This document shows, piece after piece, positions 18,366 through 26,936 of a stretch of DNA of 49,469 bases. The stretch is from Lysobacter_K sp038248955. GTDB taxonomy: Bacteria > Pseudomonadota > Gammaproteobacteria > Xanthomonadales > Xanthomonadaceae. Below the pieces are notes generated by a model. The model did not search any database. It saw only the letters and a list, made by a program, of their open reading frames with translations, and was not told where the DNA came from. Position 1 is the stretch's first letter; every line of letters starts with the position of its first letter. The stretch is from assembly GCA_038248955.1 (NCBI GenBank), contig JBBRWW010000005.1:1-49469 (forward strand), read 5' to 3'. A program made the translations under genes and the position numbers.

Positions 18366-19136
18366 CTAGTGCACGTCCCTGCGCGAGCGCCCATCCACCC
18401 ATCGGTAGTATGCGATACCGACCAGTTCGTGCAGGGCGGCCTCGGTCTTGGCGAGCGCGCTGCTGGCCGGAATGACGTACCCCGGCAATGCAAACGGGAT
18501 ATACCGCGAGTCCGCAGGCACCGCGCACACCGCGAACCCGGCGCGCCCCATGGCATAGCGCGCGCGGCGCATGTGGATCGCCGAGGTGATGAGCGTCAGC
18601 CGACGGGGTATCGACGGTTGCAGGCGGGCCAGGGATTTCGCGTTATCCCAGGAGGAGATCGACCGGCCCTCGATCCGCACTGATCCGGGGGGAACCCCGA
18701 GACGACGGGCGTAGTCGGCCATCAGGTCGGCGGTAGGGACTCCGCCAGCGTATTGCGGGCCGCCCGACATGATCAGCGTCCGTCCCGGCTGCTGTTGCCA
18801 CCACGCGACGGCGCGCTCCACGCGGCGGCGACTGGTGATGCCCAAGGCCGATAGTTGCGCGGCATCCAGCGGCTTTGCGTCGACCCCACCGGCCAGCACC
18901 ACGGCCACCGGCGGCGGTGATGTGCCGCACGACGCAGCAGCCGCCGTTGGTTTTTCCAGCCAACCCACCAGAGCATTGGCCACGAGAGGCGTCATGCATC
19001 CGGTGGCGACGACCGCCACCACCAGGCAGGTGCGCACCAGCCAGCGGCCACGCGCGCCCGACGCGGCCCCCAGGCAACCCAACAGCAGCGCCAGCAACAG
19101 CCAGGACAACGGCGACAGCACCCATGTCGACAGCAT
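18366..19136 (-). CDS. YdcF/SanA-family (DUF218) membrane protein
   Basis: 256 residues. Two membrane helices at the N-terminus (about 5-25 and 33-52) precede a DUF218 domain with VAVVLAGGVD, RVERAVAWW, LIMSGGPQ, IEGRSISSWDNAKSL and LITSAIHMRRA. The domain is periplasmic in relatives such as ElyC and is linked to envelope polysaccharide and undecaprenyl-phosphate metabolism. AAGGGGA lies 7 nt before ATG 19136. It follows the flippase on the same strand with a 66-bp gap containing a 9-bp tandem repeat, so the two are probably co-transcribed. It converges with the beta-helix gene. The exact reaction of the family is not settled. Confidence 0.85.
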   Translation of the reverse strand: MLSTWVLSPLSWLLLALLLGCLGAASGARGRWLVRTCLVVAVVATGCMTPLVANALVGWLEKPTAAAASCGTSPPPVAVVLAGGVDAKPLDAAQLSALGITSRRRVERAVAWWQQQPGRTLIMSGGPQYAGGVPTADLMADYARRLGVPPGSVRIEGRSISSWDNAKSLARLQPSIPRRLTLITSAIHMRRARYAMGRAGFAVCAVPADSRYIPFALPGYVIPASSALAKTEAALHELVGIAYYRWVDGRSRRDVH

Positions 19137-19148
19137 CCACTCGTCCCC

Positions 19149-19175
19149 TTTGGCTGCTTTGGCTGCTTTGGCTGC
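19149..19175 (+). repeat. Perfect 9-bp tandem repeat, three copies
   Basis: TTTGGCTGC occurs three times head to tail in the gap between the flippase stop and the YdcF start. On the coding strand it reads GCAGCCAAA and abuts the YdcF ribosome site. Copy-number change would alter the leader length but not a protein. Confidence 0.85.
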
Positions 19176-19202
19176 GTCGTAGACCGATCGCCGGGCGTAC
19201 GG

Positions 19203-20732
19203 TCATTTCGTCCGGTTGAAAACCAGGCGCGCGAGGCGCTGGTCGAACACCAGCACCGGCAACAGGTACAGCAGTATCCACAACACCCCGGCCGCCACCA
19301 CCCTGGCCCACGGGGCGACCAGGCCGAACAGGTCGGAACCCTGAAGGCAGATGACGAACGCCACCGCGGCGACGCCGGAAATCAGCACGCTTTTCAGGTC
19401 GGGCAGCTGCAGCAGGTCACGCGGGCACAGCAGGCAACGGCTGACCGACAGCAATACAAAACTGACGACCGTCGCGTACACGGCGCCCATTACGCCGTGC
19501 AACGGAATCAACAGGAAATTCAGTGCGATGTTAAGCCCTGCGGCGAACGCCGTCAGGGTGAGCACGGTCATCGTGCGTTTTTGCAGCAGCAGGCCGTATC
19601 CAATGACATCCAGCAGCGGCAACGCGGCAAACATCGCCCCCAGCCAAGCGAACACCGGTCCGGAGGCGACCTTGTTGGCACCCGCGAGCATCACCAAGGC
19701 CTCGCTGCCGACCGCCCAGATCGCCACGCCGATGCCCACGGCGGCATACGTCACCGGCACCAGCACCCGGGTCTTCAAGGCACGGACCTCGGCGGCGCCC
19801 TCCGTGCCGTGGACGCGGTTGGCGATGGGATTGAACGCCGCCCACAGCGGATCGCTCATGATGACGCCCACCTGCATCGCCAACGCGCAACCAACGGTGA
19901 AGATGCCCACCGCCTCATAGCCGCCCTGCAGGTGCTTGAGCATGATCCGGTCGATGGATATGAGCGAAGCGCCCGCCAGTTCGGTGGCCACCAGCGGAAG
20001 GCCGTAGCGCAGCGATTCGCGATAGGCGCCGAGGTCCAGGGCCCTGCGCGAGAACCTCAGGTGCCGGCGTACCCAGACGACATAGAACGCCACCAGGAGC
20101 AGGGCCGCGGTGATCTTGCCCGCATACACCGACAGCGCACTGCGTTGGATCGCCGCCACCGCCCCGATCACCAGCACCAGCTCGAGCCAGCGCCACGACA
20201 CGCGCGTGACCGTGAGCACGCCCGAGCGCTCGCTGACGCGCAAGGTCATCTCGACCTGACTGGTGAACACCATCATCGGCACCAACGCGACCGCGCCCCA
20301 GAACACCGGCGGCATCGCGACCCCGCGCACCACGCTGAAACCGCCGATCACGACCACCGCCAGCAGCCACAGGACGAGCGACACCATGATCGGCAGGAAC
20401 ACGAGGTTGGTGCTGAAGTGCGTCATGCGCACCTCGTCGCCGCCAAACGGATACATCCTCAGGATGGCGTGTTGCCCTCCCAGCTTGATCACCGTCACGG
20501 CCATCATCAGCCAGGTGTCGTAATACCCCAGGATGCCGAACTGCGTGTTGTCCAGCAGTCGCGCCAGGATGGGGAACGACACCAGCCCCGCGATCATCAT
20601 CGCGATGGTGGCGCCGGAATAACGCAGGTAGTGCTGGCCCATGCCCACGACGCGACCGGGGACGGGGGTCGCGATGATCCGCTCGTCCGCCACCGCCGGT
20701 TCCACGGCGGCATTCATGGCCAAGGCACCCAT
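19203..20732 (-). CDS. Oligosaccharide flippase (Wzx, MATE/PST superfamily)
   Basis: 509 residues from the chosen start, with about 12-14 hydrophobic segments. The N-terminal helix region YSGATIAMMIAGLVSFPILARLLDNTQFGILGYY is typical of polysaccharide-transport flippases, and loops are basic. It would move the undecaprenyl-linked repeat unit from the cytoplasmic to the periplasmic face before polymerisation. The start is uncertain: ATG 20732 and ATG 20717 both begin just before the first conserved part, and neither has a good ribosome site. The frame is open to 21185, but that extension is low-complexity and Arg/Pro-rich and is not counted. It is divergent from the second beta-helix gene and upstream of ydcF. 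Confidence 0.88.
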   Translation of the reverse strand: MGALAMNAAVEPAVADERIIATPVPGRVVGMGQHYLRYSGATIAMMIAGLVSFPILARLLDNTQFGILGYYDTWLMMAVTVIKLGGQHAILRMYPFGGDEVRMTHFSTNLVFLPIMVSLVLWLLAVVVIGGFSVVRGVAMPPVFWGAVALVPMMVFTSQVEMTLRVSERSGVLTVTRVSWRWLELVLVIGAVAAIQRSALSVYAGKITAALLLVAFYVVWVRRHLRFSRRALDLGAYRESLRYGLPLVATELAGASLISIDRIMLKHLQGGYEAVGIFTVGCALAMQVGVIMSDPLWAAFNPIANRVHGTEGAAEVRALKTRVLVPVTYAAVGIGVAIWAVGSEALVMLAGANKVASGPVFAWLGAMFAALPLLDVIGYGLLLQKRTMTVLTLTAFAAGLNIALNFLLIPLHGVMGAVYATVVSFVLLSVSRCLLCPRDLLQLPDLKSVLISGVAAVAFVICLQGSDLFGLVAPWARVVAAGVLWILLYLLPVLVFDQRLARLVFNRTK

Positions 20733-21392
20733 CGCCGTGGCACCGGGGACTGGGTCGCGGCCGCCCGCAGGCGATGCGCCACGGCTGCCCCGCCACTGCG
20801 CCGGCGCGGTCCTGAAGCGTTCACGTCGTCCTCTCGGTCGGTGATGGTGGACCCCGGGCCCGCGTTCCGGCAGCTCGCCACCACGTTTCTGCCTGTCATT
20901 GTTTGCCCGGCACTCGCATCGCCCCCCCTTAGCTGGTGTGAAAAGCAACCCACTGCGCTCCCGTCCTGGGGGCTTTCCCGATGTGAAGTGCGAGATTCCA
21001 CGATATTCCAGGATCGCCTGGGCGAGCCCCGTCACCCACTTTCCACCGATGCAACCGGAATCAACGTCCCGGGAGGTTGGTGGCGGCCAGTGGCAACGGA
21101 TAAGCCTCCGTGCACGCGCGGTCACTCGATCGCGTCCGGTATGGGGGTCAGGATTCACCCCATCGTCCAGCGCGACCAGGCGCACGGCGGCGTTTCGGCG
21201 CCCTGGGCGGCAGTTATGGACCCCAGGAGTCCGACTGGGAGCTGAATGCTCACGCCATCCTCACAAAAACCGTGACGGCCGTCGCCTGACGCCCGGAAAG
21301 CTGTGACTTGCCCCACAAATTCCCGAAAACCCAATCCCTACAGTTCGCTCCGGCACAAGGAGGGCCTTCCCCCTTTCCGGAGTTACTTTCTG
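20733..21392. other. 660-bp noncoding divergent region
   Basis: No credible gene is seen between the flippase start and the second beta-helix start. Open frames through it read as Arg/Pro-rich shadow sequence. The stretch should hold promoters for both genes. It is locally less GC-rich near 21240-21345. I found no convincing -35/-10 pair, sigma-54 element or riboswitch. Confidence 0.5.
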
Positions 21393-24113
21393 ATGTCAGC
21401 CCGCACGCTTCACAAACATCCCCTCAGCTCGGCATTGCTGATGGCCTCGCTTGGCCTCGGCGCCATGGGCTCGGCCCAGGCGGCCACCACCTATTTCGTA
21501 CGCACCGATGGCGGCGACGCCACCCAGTGCAACGGCCGCGCGGATACCGCGTACGCCGGCAGCGGCTCGGCGCAGAATTGCGCCTGGAAGCACCCGTACT
21601 ACGCCTTGCCGAGCAGCGGCACCGCCCGCATTGCCGGCGGCGACACCCTGATGATCGGCTCCGGCGAATACATGATCGGCTACGGTGCGCCCGGCATGGC
21701 CGGCACCTGCGCCTCGGGCGACCGCACCTCCTGCTCGCTTGGCCAGGTTCCCAGCGGCCCGAGCGCCAGCGCCAAGACCCGCATCCTGGGCAACAGCGCC
21801 GCGCCGCCGAAGTTGTGGGGCGCCGAGAAGACCTGGAGCGTGCTTAACCTGAACGGAAGTTCGAATGTCGAACTGGGCTTCCTCGAAGTCACCGACAAGA
21901 GCAGCTGCGTGTCCGCCCACAGCCTTGCCTCGGCCGCCTGCAACCGCACCAGCGCGCCGTACGGCAACTGGGCATCGATCGGCCTGTCGGCCAGCGCCTC
22001 CAGCAATGTCTGGGTGCATGACGTCAACATCCACGGCATGGGCCTGCAGGGCATGAACGCCGGCGGCCTGAGCAACTGGACCTTCGAACGCTTCAAGCTC
22101 AATGCCAACGGCTGGGCCGGCTGGGATGCCAATGTCGGCAGCAACAGCTCCAACTCCGGCGCGATCGTCATGCGTGACGTCGAGATTGCCTGGAATGGCT
22201 GTGGCGAGGATTGGCAGACCGGCGCGCCGGTCAACTGCTGGGCGCAGAAGGGCGGTGGCTATGGCGACGGCCTGGGTACCATCACCACCGGTGGCCAGTG
22301 GCTGATCGAGGACGCCTTCGTCCACCACAACACTTCCGACGGCCTGGACCTGTTGTACCTGGACGGTGCCGCCGGCACGACAGCGACCCTGCGCCGCGTC
22401 TATGCGGTTGCCAACGCCGGCAACCAGGTCAAGACGCGCGGCAACGCGACGATCGAGAACTCGGTCCTGGTCGGCAGCTGCGCGTACTTCGCGGGCAAGT
22501 TCAGCATGCAGTCCGGCGACCTGTGCCGCGCTTCGGGCAACGCCTTGTCGATTTCGGTTGGCAGCAACAACACCGTCAACATCCGCCACAACACGATCAC
22601 CGGCCAGGGTGATGGCCTGATCATGACCACCGAGGGCGACGCGTCGTCCAAGATCAACATCCAGAACAATGCCCTGCTCGGGATGCCGGACTACCTGGCT
22701 GTCGTCGCGGGCAGCACGAGTGAACTGGCCGTTGCCCACTTCGCGTACAACAGCGCCGCGACGGTGAGCTTCGCGGGCAACCTGGTGTGGAACGTCAAGA
22801 ACAACGCTTGCCCGTCGGGCAGCATCTGCGGGCAGAACCCCAACCTGACCAACATGACCCTGGCCAGTTTCGATGCAGCCCCCAAGGCCGGTAGCCCGGT
22901 GATCGACAAGGTCGCGATGCTCAGCGGCATGACGACCGACTTCCTGATGCAGCCCCGCCCGTCCGGCGCGGCCTCCGACATCGGCGCGATCGAAGTACAG
23001 TCCGGCGCCCCGACTCCCACACCCACCCCGATCGCGTGCACGCGCGCCGCTCCGGCGATCAGCCTGACCGGCCCGACCGTCGCCGTCGCCGCGGGCACCG
23101 CGGTCACCTATACCGTCAGCCTCACCAACAACGACAACAGCAACTGCAGCAACACCAGCTTCAACCTGGCCCGCACGGTCCCGGGCGGCTGGACGGGTAC
23201 GCTTAGCGCCGCGAGCGTGACGCTGGCCCCGGGTGCCAGTTCCAACGCCACGTTGAACGTCACTTCGGCAAGCGGTTCTGCGGCCGGCGCCTACGGTATC
23301 GGCACCGGCATCAGCAGCAGCGTCGGCAGTGCCCATACCGCCAGTGCGTCGACCAGTTACACGGTCAAGGATGTCGTCGCGGTTCCCGCACCGACGCCGA
23401 CGCCCACCGCGGGCGGTGTGACAGAGACCGTCGGTACCGACAAGGCCAACTACGTCGGCGGCGAAACGGTCCACATGAGCGCACGTGTGCTCAATAACGG
23501 CGCGGCCGTCAGTGGTGCAACAGTCCGGTTCACCGCGACGAAGCCCAATGGCATCAAGATCGTGATGAGCACGACCAGCGGCGCCGACGGGTTCGCACGG
23601 CAGTCGTTCGCTTCGGGCACGGGCCCGAGCTCGATGGGTACCTACAAGCTGAATGCTGCAGCCACCGTGGGCAGCACCAGCGTCAACGCCAACAGCACGT
23701 TCGACGTCAGCAAGACGGCCGTGGCGCCTGCGCCGGCTCCTGCGCCGGCTCCGACTCCGACTCCGACTCCGACTCCGGCTCCGGCACCTGCGCCGGCTCC
23801 GGCTCCGTCGGGAGTAACTGAATCCGTTGGCACCGACAAGAGCAGCTACAACCTTTGGCAAAGCGTCTACATCAGCACTCGCGTGCTGAACAACGGCCAG
23901 GCGGTCAGTGGCGAGTACGTCAGCATCCGTGTCACTCGTCCCAATGGCAGTGTCAACAAGCTCAGCGCCACGACCGACAGCAACGGCTATGCCCGCGTTA
24001 CCCACCAACTGGGCGGCAACCTCAAGGAAATCGGCAACTACACAATCAGTGCGGAGACCACGCCGAGCGGCACCAGCGTTACTGCCAGCGCCGCGTTCAG
24101 CGTGGCCAGGTAA
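21393..24113 (+). CDS. Secreted beta-helix protein with three C-terminal Ig-like/adhesion domains (paralogue B)
   Basis: 906 residues. Signal peptide 1-30 with cleavage after AQA. Residues about 31-540 form the same parallel beta-helix region as the protein at 16640 (TTYFVRTDGGD, GWAGWDANV, GYGDGLG, HNTSDGLDLLYLDG). A short PT linker leads to a NEW3/CARDB-like domain (about 548-660). Two tandem domains of about 95 residues follow, each starting GVTE(T/S)VGTDK and containing ARVLNNG/TRVLNNG; they resemble bacterial Ig-like modules and are separated by an (Ala/Thr-Pro)14 linker. The protein is probably exported and may bind or act on the EPS at the surface. No catalytic residues are recognised and no PEP-CTERM or LPXTG tail is present. 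ATG 21393 is chosen because the signal peptide begins there. A strong terminator follows. Confidence 0.85.
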   Translation: MSARTLHKHPLSSALLMASLGLGAMGSAQAATTYFVRTDGGDATQCNGRADTAYAGSGSAQNCAWKHPYYALPSSGTARIAGGDTLMIGSGEYMIGYGAPGMAGTCASGDRTSCSLGQVPSGPSASAKTRILGNSAAPPKLWGAEKTWSVLNLNGSSNVELGFLEVTDKSSCVSAHSLASAACNRTSAPYGNWASIGLSASASSNVWVHDVNIHGMGLQGMNAGGLSNWTFERFKLNANGWAGWDANVGSNSSNSGAIVMRDVEIAWNGCGEDWQTGAPVNCWAQKGGGYGDGLGTITTGGQWLIEDAFVHHNTSDGLDLLYLDGAAGTTATLRRVYAVANAGNQVKTRGNATIENSVLVGSCAYFAGKFSMQSGDLCRASGNALSISVGSNNTVNIRHNTITGQGDGLIMTTEGDASSKINIQNNALLGMPDYLAVVAGSTSELAVAHFAYNSAATVSFAGNLVWNVKNNACPSGSICGQNPNLTNMTLASFDAAPKAGSPVIDKVAMLSGMTTDFLMQPRPSGAASDIGAIEVQSGAPTPTPTPIACTRAAPAISLTGPTVAVAAGTAVTYTVSLTNNDNSNCSNTSFNLARTVPGGWTGTLSAASVTLAPGASSNATLNVTSASGSAAGAYGIGTGISSSVGSAHTASASTSYTVKDVVAVPAPTPTPTAGGVTETVGTDKANYVGGETVHMSARVLNNGAAVSGATVRFTATKPNGIKIVMSTTSGADGFARQSFASGTGPSSMGTYKLNAAATVGSTSVNANSTFDVSKTAVAPAPAPAPAPTPTPTPTPAPAPAPAPAPSGVTESVGTDKSSYNLWQSVYISTRVLNNGQAVSGEYVSIRVTRPNGSVNKLSATTDSNGYARVTHQLGGNLKEIGNYTISAETTPSGTSVTASAAFSVAR
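23724..23807 (+). repeat. 84-bp hexanucleotide-like repeat coding an (X-Pro)14 linker
   Basis: Fourteen Ala-Pro or Thr-Pro dipeptides are coded by near-identical 6-bp units (GCTCCG, ACTCCG, GCGCCT). It links the two Ig-like modules of the beta-helix protein. Such repeats can expand or contract in frame. Confidence 0.9.
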
Positions 24114-24201
24114 CCAGCGCCAGGGGAGCGACGCGCGATGGCGGGCCCGAAACAGGCCCGCCCATCCGCGGAGCCCCGATTTAGGCAGCAACACCGCGAC
24201 G

Positions 24202-24235
24202 AAGTCGGGCGAGGAAACTCGCCCGACTTTTTTTT
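24202..24235 (+). terminator. Intrinsic terminator after beta-helix paralogue B
   Basis: A perfect 12-bp GC-rich stem (24202-24213 with 24218-24229) closes a GAAA tetraloop and runs into eight T residues. It lies 89 bp after the stop at 24113. The reverse strand has no T-run after the stem, so it serves the plus strand only. Confidence 0.95.
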
Positions 24236-24363
24236 GTGCGGCGAAGCCCCATTGCCCCGGCGCGGCGGGCCATGGATTGCCGACCAGTCTCGTATCGAGG
24301 GCGACGGCGCGGTCGCGGAAACCCGAGGAACGCGGAACGGTACGGATTCACATCGAAGCTGGA

Positions 24364-26106
24364 TCAGCGTGACGTTGGCACGCCCGCGTTAAGCAACGGC
24401 ACACCCTTCACCTTCAAATGGGCCGACCGGGCCGAAGGTGTGCCCCGCGCATCGAGTACCTCGATTCCACCGGCTGCGTTATAGGTGTGGCAACCGTCCA
24501 GCCCCGATGCCCAACCAGCGCCCAGACGGCCCAGCCGCCGCTCGCGGTAATGCGTAGGCGTCAGCTCCAGCACCTCGTTGAACACCACGGCCGCGCCGTA
24601 ACTGGGGGCGCAATCCTGGGCCGGGCGGATCAGCCTGCCTTCGCGAACAAACAATCGCCCCGCCGGCCGCGCCCGCCGCGCGTCACTCACGATCGGATTC
24701 GCCGGGTGCGGGCGAAACGGGCCCAACAGGTCGTCGGCCACGAACAGGAACAATTCATCGCAGGTACTGCCACCGCCCTCGGCAACGTTGGTGAACAGAT
24801 ACCAGATGCCATCGAGATGATGGAGCGTTGGATCGACGCAGGTCCGACCCACCAACAGGTCGGTGACATGTTCCCAGTGCAGCGGAAAGGTCGTCGTCGT
24901 GTACAGGCTCACGCATCCGGCCTGCCCGGATTCAACCGACATGTACCACTGACCCTGCCACTGGAACACCTGCGGATAGGACAGATGGAACGGCTGCTCG
25001 AGCGCGATTCCCAAGGGCCGGCAGCGGGCGTCGGCGAACAGTTCCACGCACACGATCACGCCTTTGGCGTCTGCGCGTTCCCATTGCTCGACAAACAACA
25101 AATTGCGCCCCTCGTCCTGCATCACGAACGGGTCCGCCCAGAACTGCTGGGCAGCGGGAAGCAGGGGGGTGTGGCGCGGCACCTCGGGGGCGGCGGGATC
25201 CATCGGTTCAGGCGCATGCCGGAGCAGCACGTGCCAGGCCCCTTCGCAGGGTCGCGACCGCTGTCGCACGCGAGCGGCGAACCGGAACCCCAGGGTATTG
25301 GCGAGCGTTCGCAGGCCGTCCCCTGCGCCTGGCGTCGTGTCCGACGCCAGGCGCAGGGTGGCCGCTCGATGCCGCGGAACCTGCAGGTCGCCACTGGCCA
25401 GCCGCCGCAGCGACCGCATCAACAACGCCGGGATCCGCTTGAACGCCGCCTCGCGCTGGCCGCTGGCGGAGCTGCGACAAGTGGAACCCCAATTGGTTTC
25501 CAGCGTGGTCGCCGAACGATCCAGATGGTGCAACTGCAGTTCAATCGCGGTGGCGACGTCGCCGCGCATCACCGGGCCCAGCAGGGCTTGCGCCGCGCGG
25601 CCGGCGTCGGTGAGGCTGTCATCGAAATTCCAGCAACCCCACGGCGCCTGGTCGCCCAGCGCTTCGGCCCAGCGCGATGCCCCCACCAACAGCACGAGAT
25701 CCGGCTGCAGCAGGCCGACCTGGGCACGCAGCGCGGCCGTATCCAGCCCGCTGTGCACGGCGGTCGCGAATGCCACGCCATCGTGGCTGGCGACCACGAC
25801 GCGCGCCATCGCCACCTCGGCGGTGCGGCCGCGTTCGTGGCGCAGCAGAGCGCGCAGGTCGGCCGGCAACGCGGGCGCTGCGGCCGGAGGCTCGCCGTCG
25901 ATTGGCAGCACCACCAGGTCCAGCCAGTCGTTGTCCGCCGCAAGGTCGAACAACCGCAGCAGCCAGGCCGGCATGTGTCGGGACACGACCATCACCACCC
26001 GCAAGGTGGCGACCAGTCCCTGTGGCGGTGGATACAGCGGCGAGCGCCGCGTCGTCCGCGCTGCGGGTGGCGCACCATCGACCGCGATTCCGGATTCGCT
26101 ACTCAT
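24364..26106 (-). CDS. Formyltransferase-like / GIPC-glucosaminyltransferase-like fusion protein
   Basis: 580 residues. Residues about 35-230 resemble the N-terminal domain of formyltransferases (VMVVSRHMPAWLLRLFDLA, LLQPDLVLLVGASRW, WGCWNFDDSLTD), though the catalytic Asn-His-Asp set of methionyl-tRNA formyltransferase is not clearly kept. Residues about 295-570 match the five-bladed-propeller domain of glucosamine inositolphosphorylceramide transferase-like proteins (FWADPFVMQDEGRNLLFVEQ, LSYPQVFQWQGQWYM, CVDPTLHHLDGIWYLFTN, RPAQDCAPSYG). The role is not established; a carbohydrate- or acyl-modifying job is inferred. The start ATG 26106 overlaps the stop of the upstream hydrolase (ATGA), with AAGGAAG 7 nt before. 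It is the last gene of the megasynthase operon. Confidence 0.75.
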   Translation of the reverse strand: MSSESGIAVDGAPPAARTTRRSPLYPPPQGLVATLRVVMVVSRHMPAWLLRLFDLAADNDWLDLVVLPIDGEPPAAAPALPADLRALLRHERGRTAEVAMARVVVASHDGVAFATAVHSGLDTAALRAQVGLLQPDLVLLVGASRWAEALGDQAPWGCWNFDDSLTDAGRAAQALLGPVMRGDVATAIELQLHHLDRSATTLETNWGSTCRSSASGQREAAFKRIPALLMRSLRRLASGDLQVPRHRAATLRLASDTTPGAGDGLRTLANTLGFRFAARVRQRSRPCEGAWHVLLRHAPEPMDPAAPEVPRHTPLLPAAQQFWADPFVMQDEGRNLLFVEQWERADAKGVIVCVELFADARCRPLGIALEQPFHLSYPQVFQWQGQWYMSVESGQAGCVSLYTTTTFPLHWEHVTDLLVGRTCVDPTLHHLDGIWYLFTNVAEGGGSTCDELFLFVADDLLGPFRPHPANPIVSDARRARPAGRLFVREGRLIRPAQDCAPSYGAAVVFNEVLELTPTHYRERRLGRLGAGWASGLDGCHTYNAAGGIEVLDARGTPSARSAHLKVKGVPLLNAGVPTSR

Positions 26107-26933
26107 CGGCTTGCTTCCTTGAGGTGAACCGCGTCCGTCAATGCCTTGGGCAACCAATCCTCGACCGTCGCGAGCAATCGGTCGCGGTGTCCCCGGTCAT
26201 AGAACGTGTGGTCACAATCGGGCCAGTAGTGCATTTCGACCCGACTGTCCTGCGCGGGCGTGCCAAAACTCCAGGCGAATTGGCGTGGGTGCAGGAAGCG
26301 GTCGCCGTATCCGCCCGTATAGATCCAAAGCGAACGGACATTGCGCGCCAGCAGTCCGGCGAACTGCCGGCGTGCATCACGACGCGTCGGCCACTCGCGG
26401 TAGTCGCCCATGTCCTGGGCCTGCGCTCCGTAACCCGACCGCAAGCGGATCCACGCTCGACGGGCGACACGCAGCCATTCGCGCGGCGGTCGCCGCACCA
26501 GGTTCAACGCCCGCGCGAGGTGGTACCACGGGCCGACGAAGCTGATGCCATCCAGCATCACTACCGCGCTGACCCGAGGATCCTCCACCGCCGCGCGCCA
26601 ACCGGTGTCGGCGGCACTGCAAAGGCCGCCGATCGCGAACTGCCGGCATCCGAATTGGGATGCCAGCTGGTCCAGCGCGGCCAGCGTTGCCTCGCGCGAT
26701 CCGAATCCCGGCAGGCGCGGCGCCTCGCCGACGCCGGGGTTCTCAAACCGGAACGTCCGTATGCCACGTGATGCAAGCCGCCGGGCCAATTCCACGTGCA
26801 GGCGGAACGGGCCGGCGCGCGGCAGCAATCCCGCGCTCGGCAACAGCAGGACGGGGGCATCGTCGGCCAGCGAACCGCCGCTCAACACCCCGACCAATCG
26901 CCCCTGCGGCCCGAATTGCACGATCTGGTCCAT
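26103..26933 (-). CDS. Alpha/beta hydrolase, exosortase-A-associated 'hydrolase 1' type
   Basis: 276 residues. It has an alpha/beta hydrolase fold with LLLPSAGLLPRAGPFRLHVELAR and FRFENPGVGEAP (the oxyanion region). The nucleophile elbow is GGLCSAAD, so Cys stands where Ser is usual, and DCDHTFYD contains the C-terminal catalytic His. Cys in this elbow is a feature I associate with the exosortase-A hydrolase 1 subfamily. Relatives act on small acyl or thioester substrates, but the natural substrate is unknown. It starts 3 nt after the hydrolase-2 stop and overlaps the next gene. Right behind two NRPS genes with no thioesterase, it is a candidate for releasing or transferring their product. 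Confidence 0.85.
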   Translation of the reverse strand: MDQIVQFGPQGRLVGVLSGGSLADDAPVLLLPSAGLLPRAGPFRLHVELARRLASRGIRTFRFENPGVGEAPRLPGFGSREATLAALDQLASQFGCRQFAIGGLCSAADTGWRAAVEDPRVSAVVMLDGISFVGPWYHLARALNLVRRPPREWLRVARRAWIRLRSGYGAQAQDMGDYREWPTRRDARRQFAGLLARNVRSLWIYTGGYGDRFLHPRQFAWSFGTPAQDSRVEMHYWPDCDHTFYDRGHRDRLLATVEDWLPKALTDAVHLKEASR

Positions 26934-26936
26934 GTC

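Noticed and set aside
20733..21185. N-terminal extension of the flippase by 151 codons
   Set aside because: Arg/Pro/Gly-rich, not membrane-like, and unlike the start of any flippase; a start at 20732 or 20717 fits the family.
21308..21344. Possible TTGCCC / TACAGT promoter before the second beta-helix gene
   Set aside because: The spacer would be 25 nt, too long for a sigma-70 promoter.
21396..24194. 932-codon open frame on the minus strand
   Set aside because: Antisense to the beta-helix protein; its Arg/Ser repeats are just the complement of the Pro-rich linker.
24202..24235. Bidirectional terminator for the megasynthase operon
   Set aside because: On the minus strand no T-run follows the stem, so it can only serve the plus strand convincingly.
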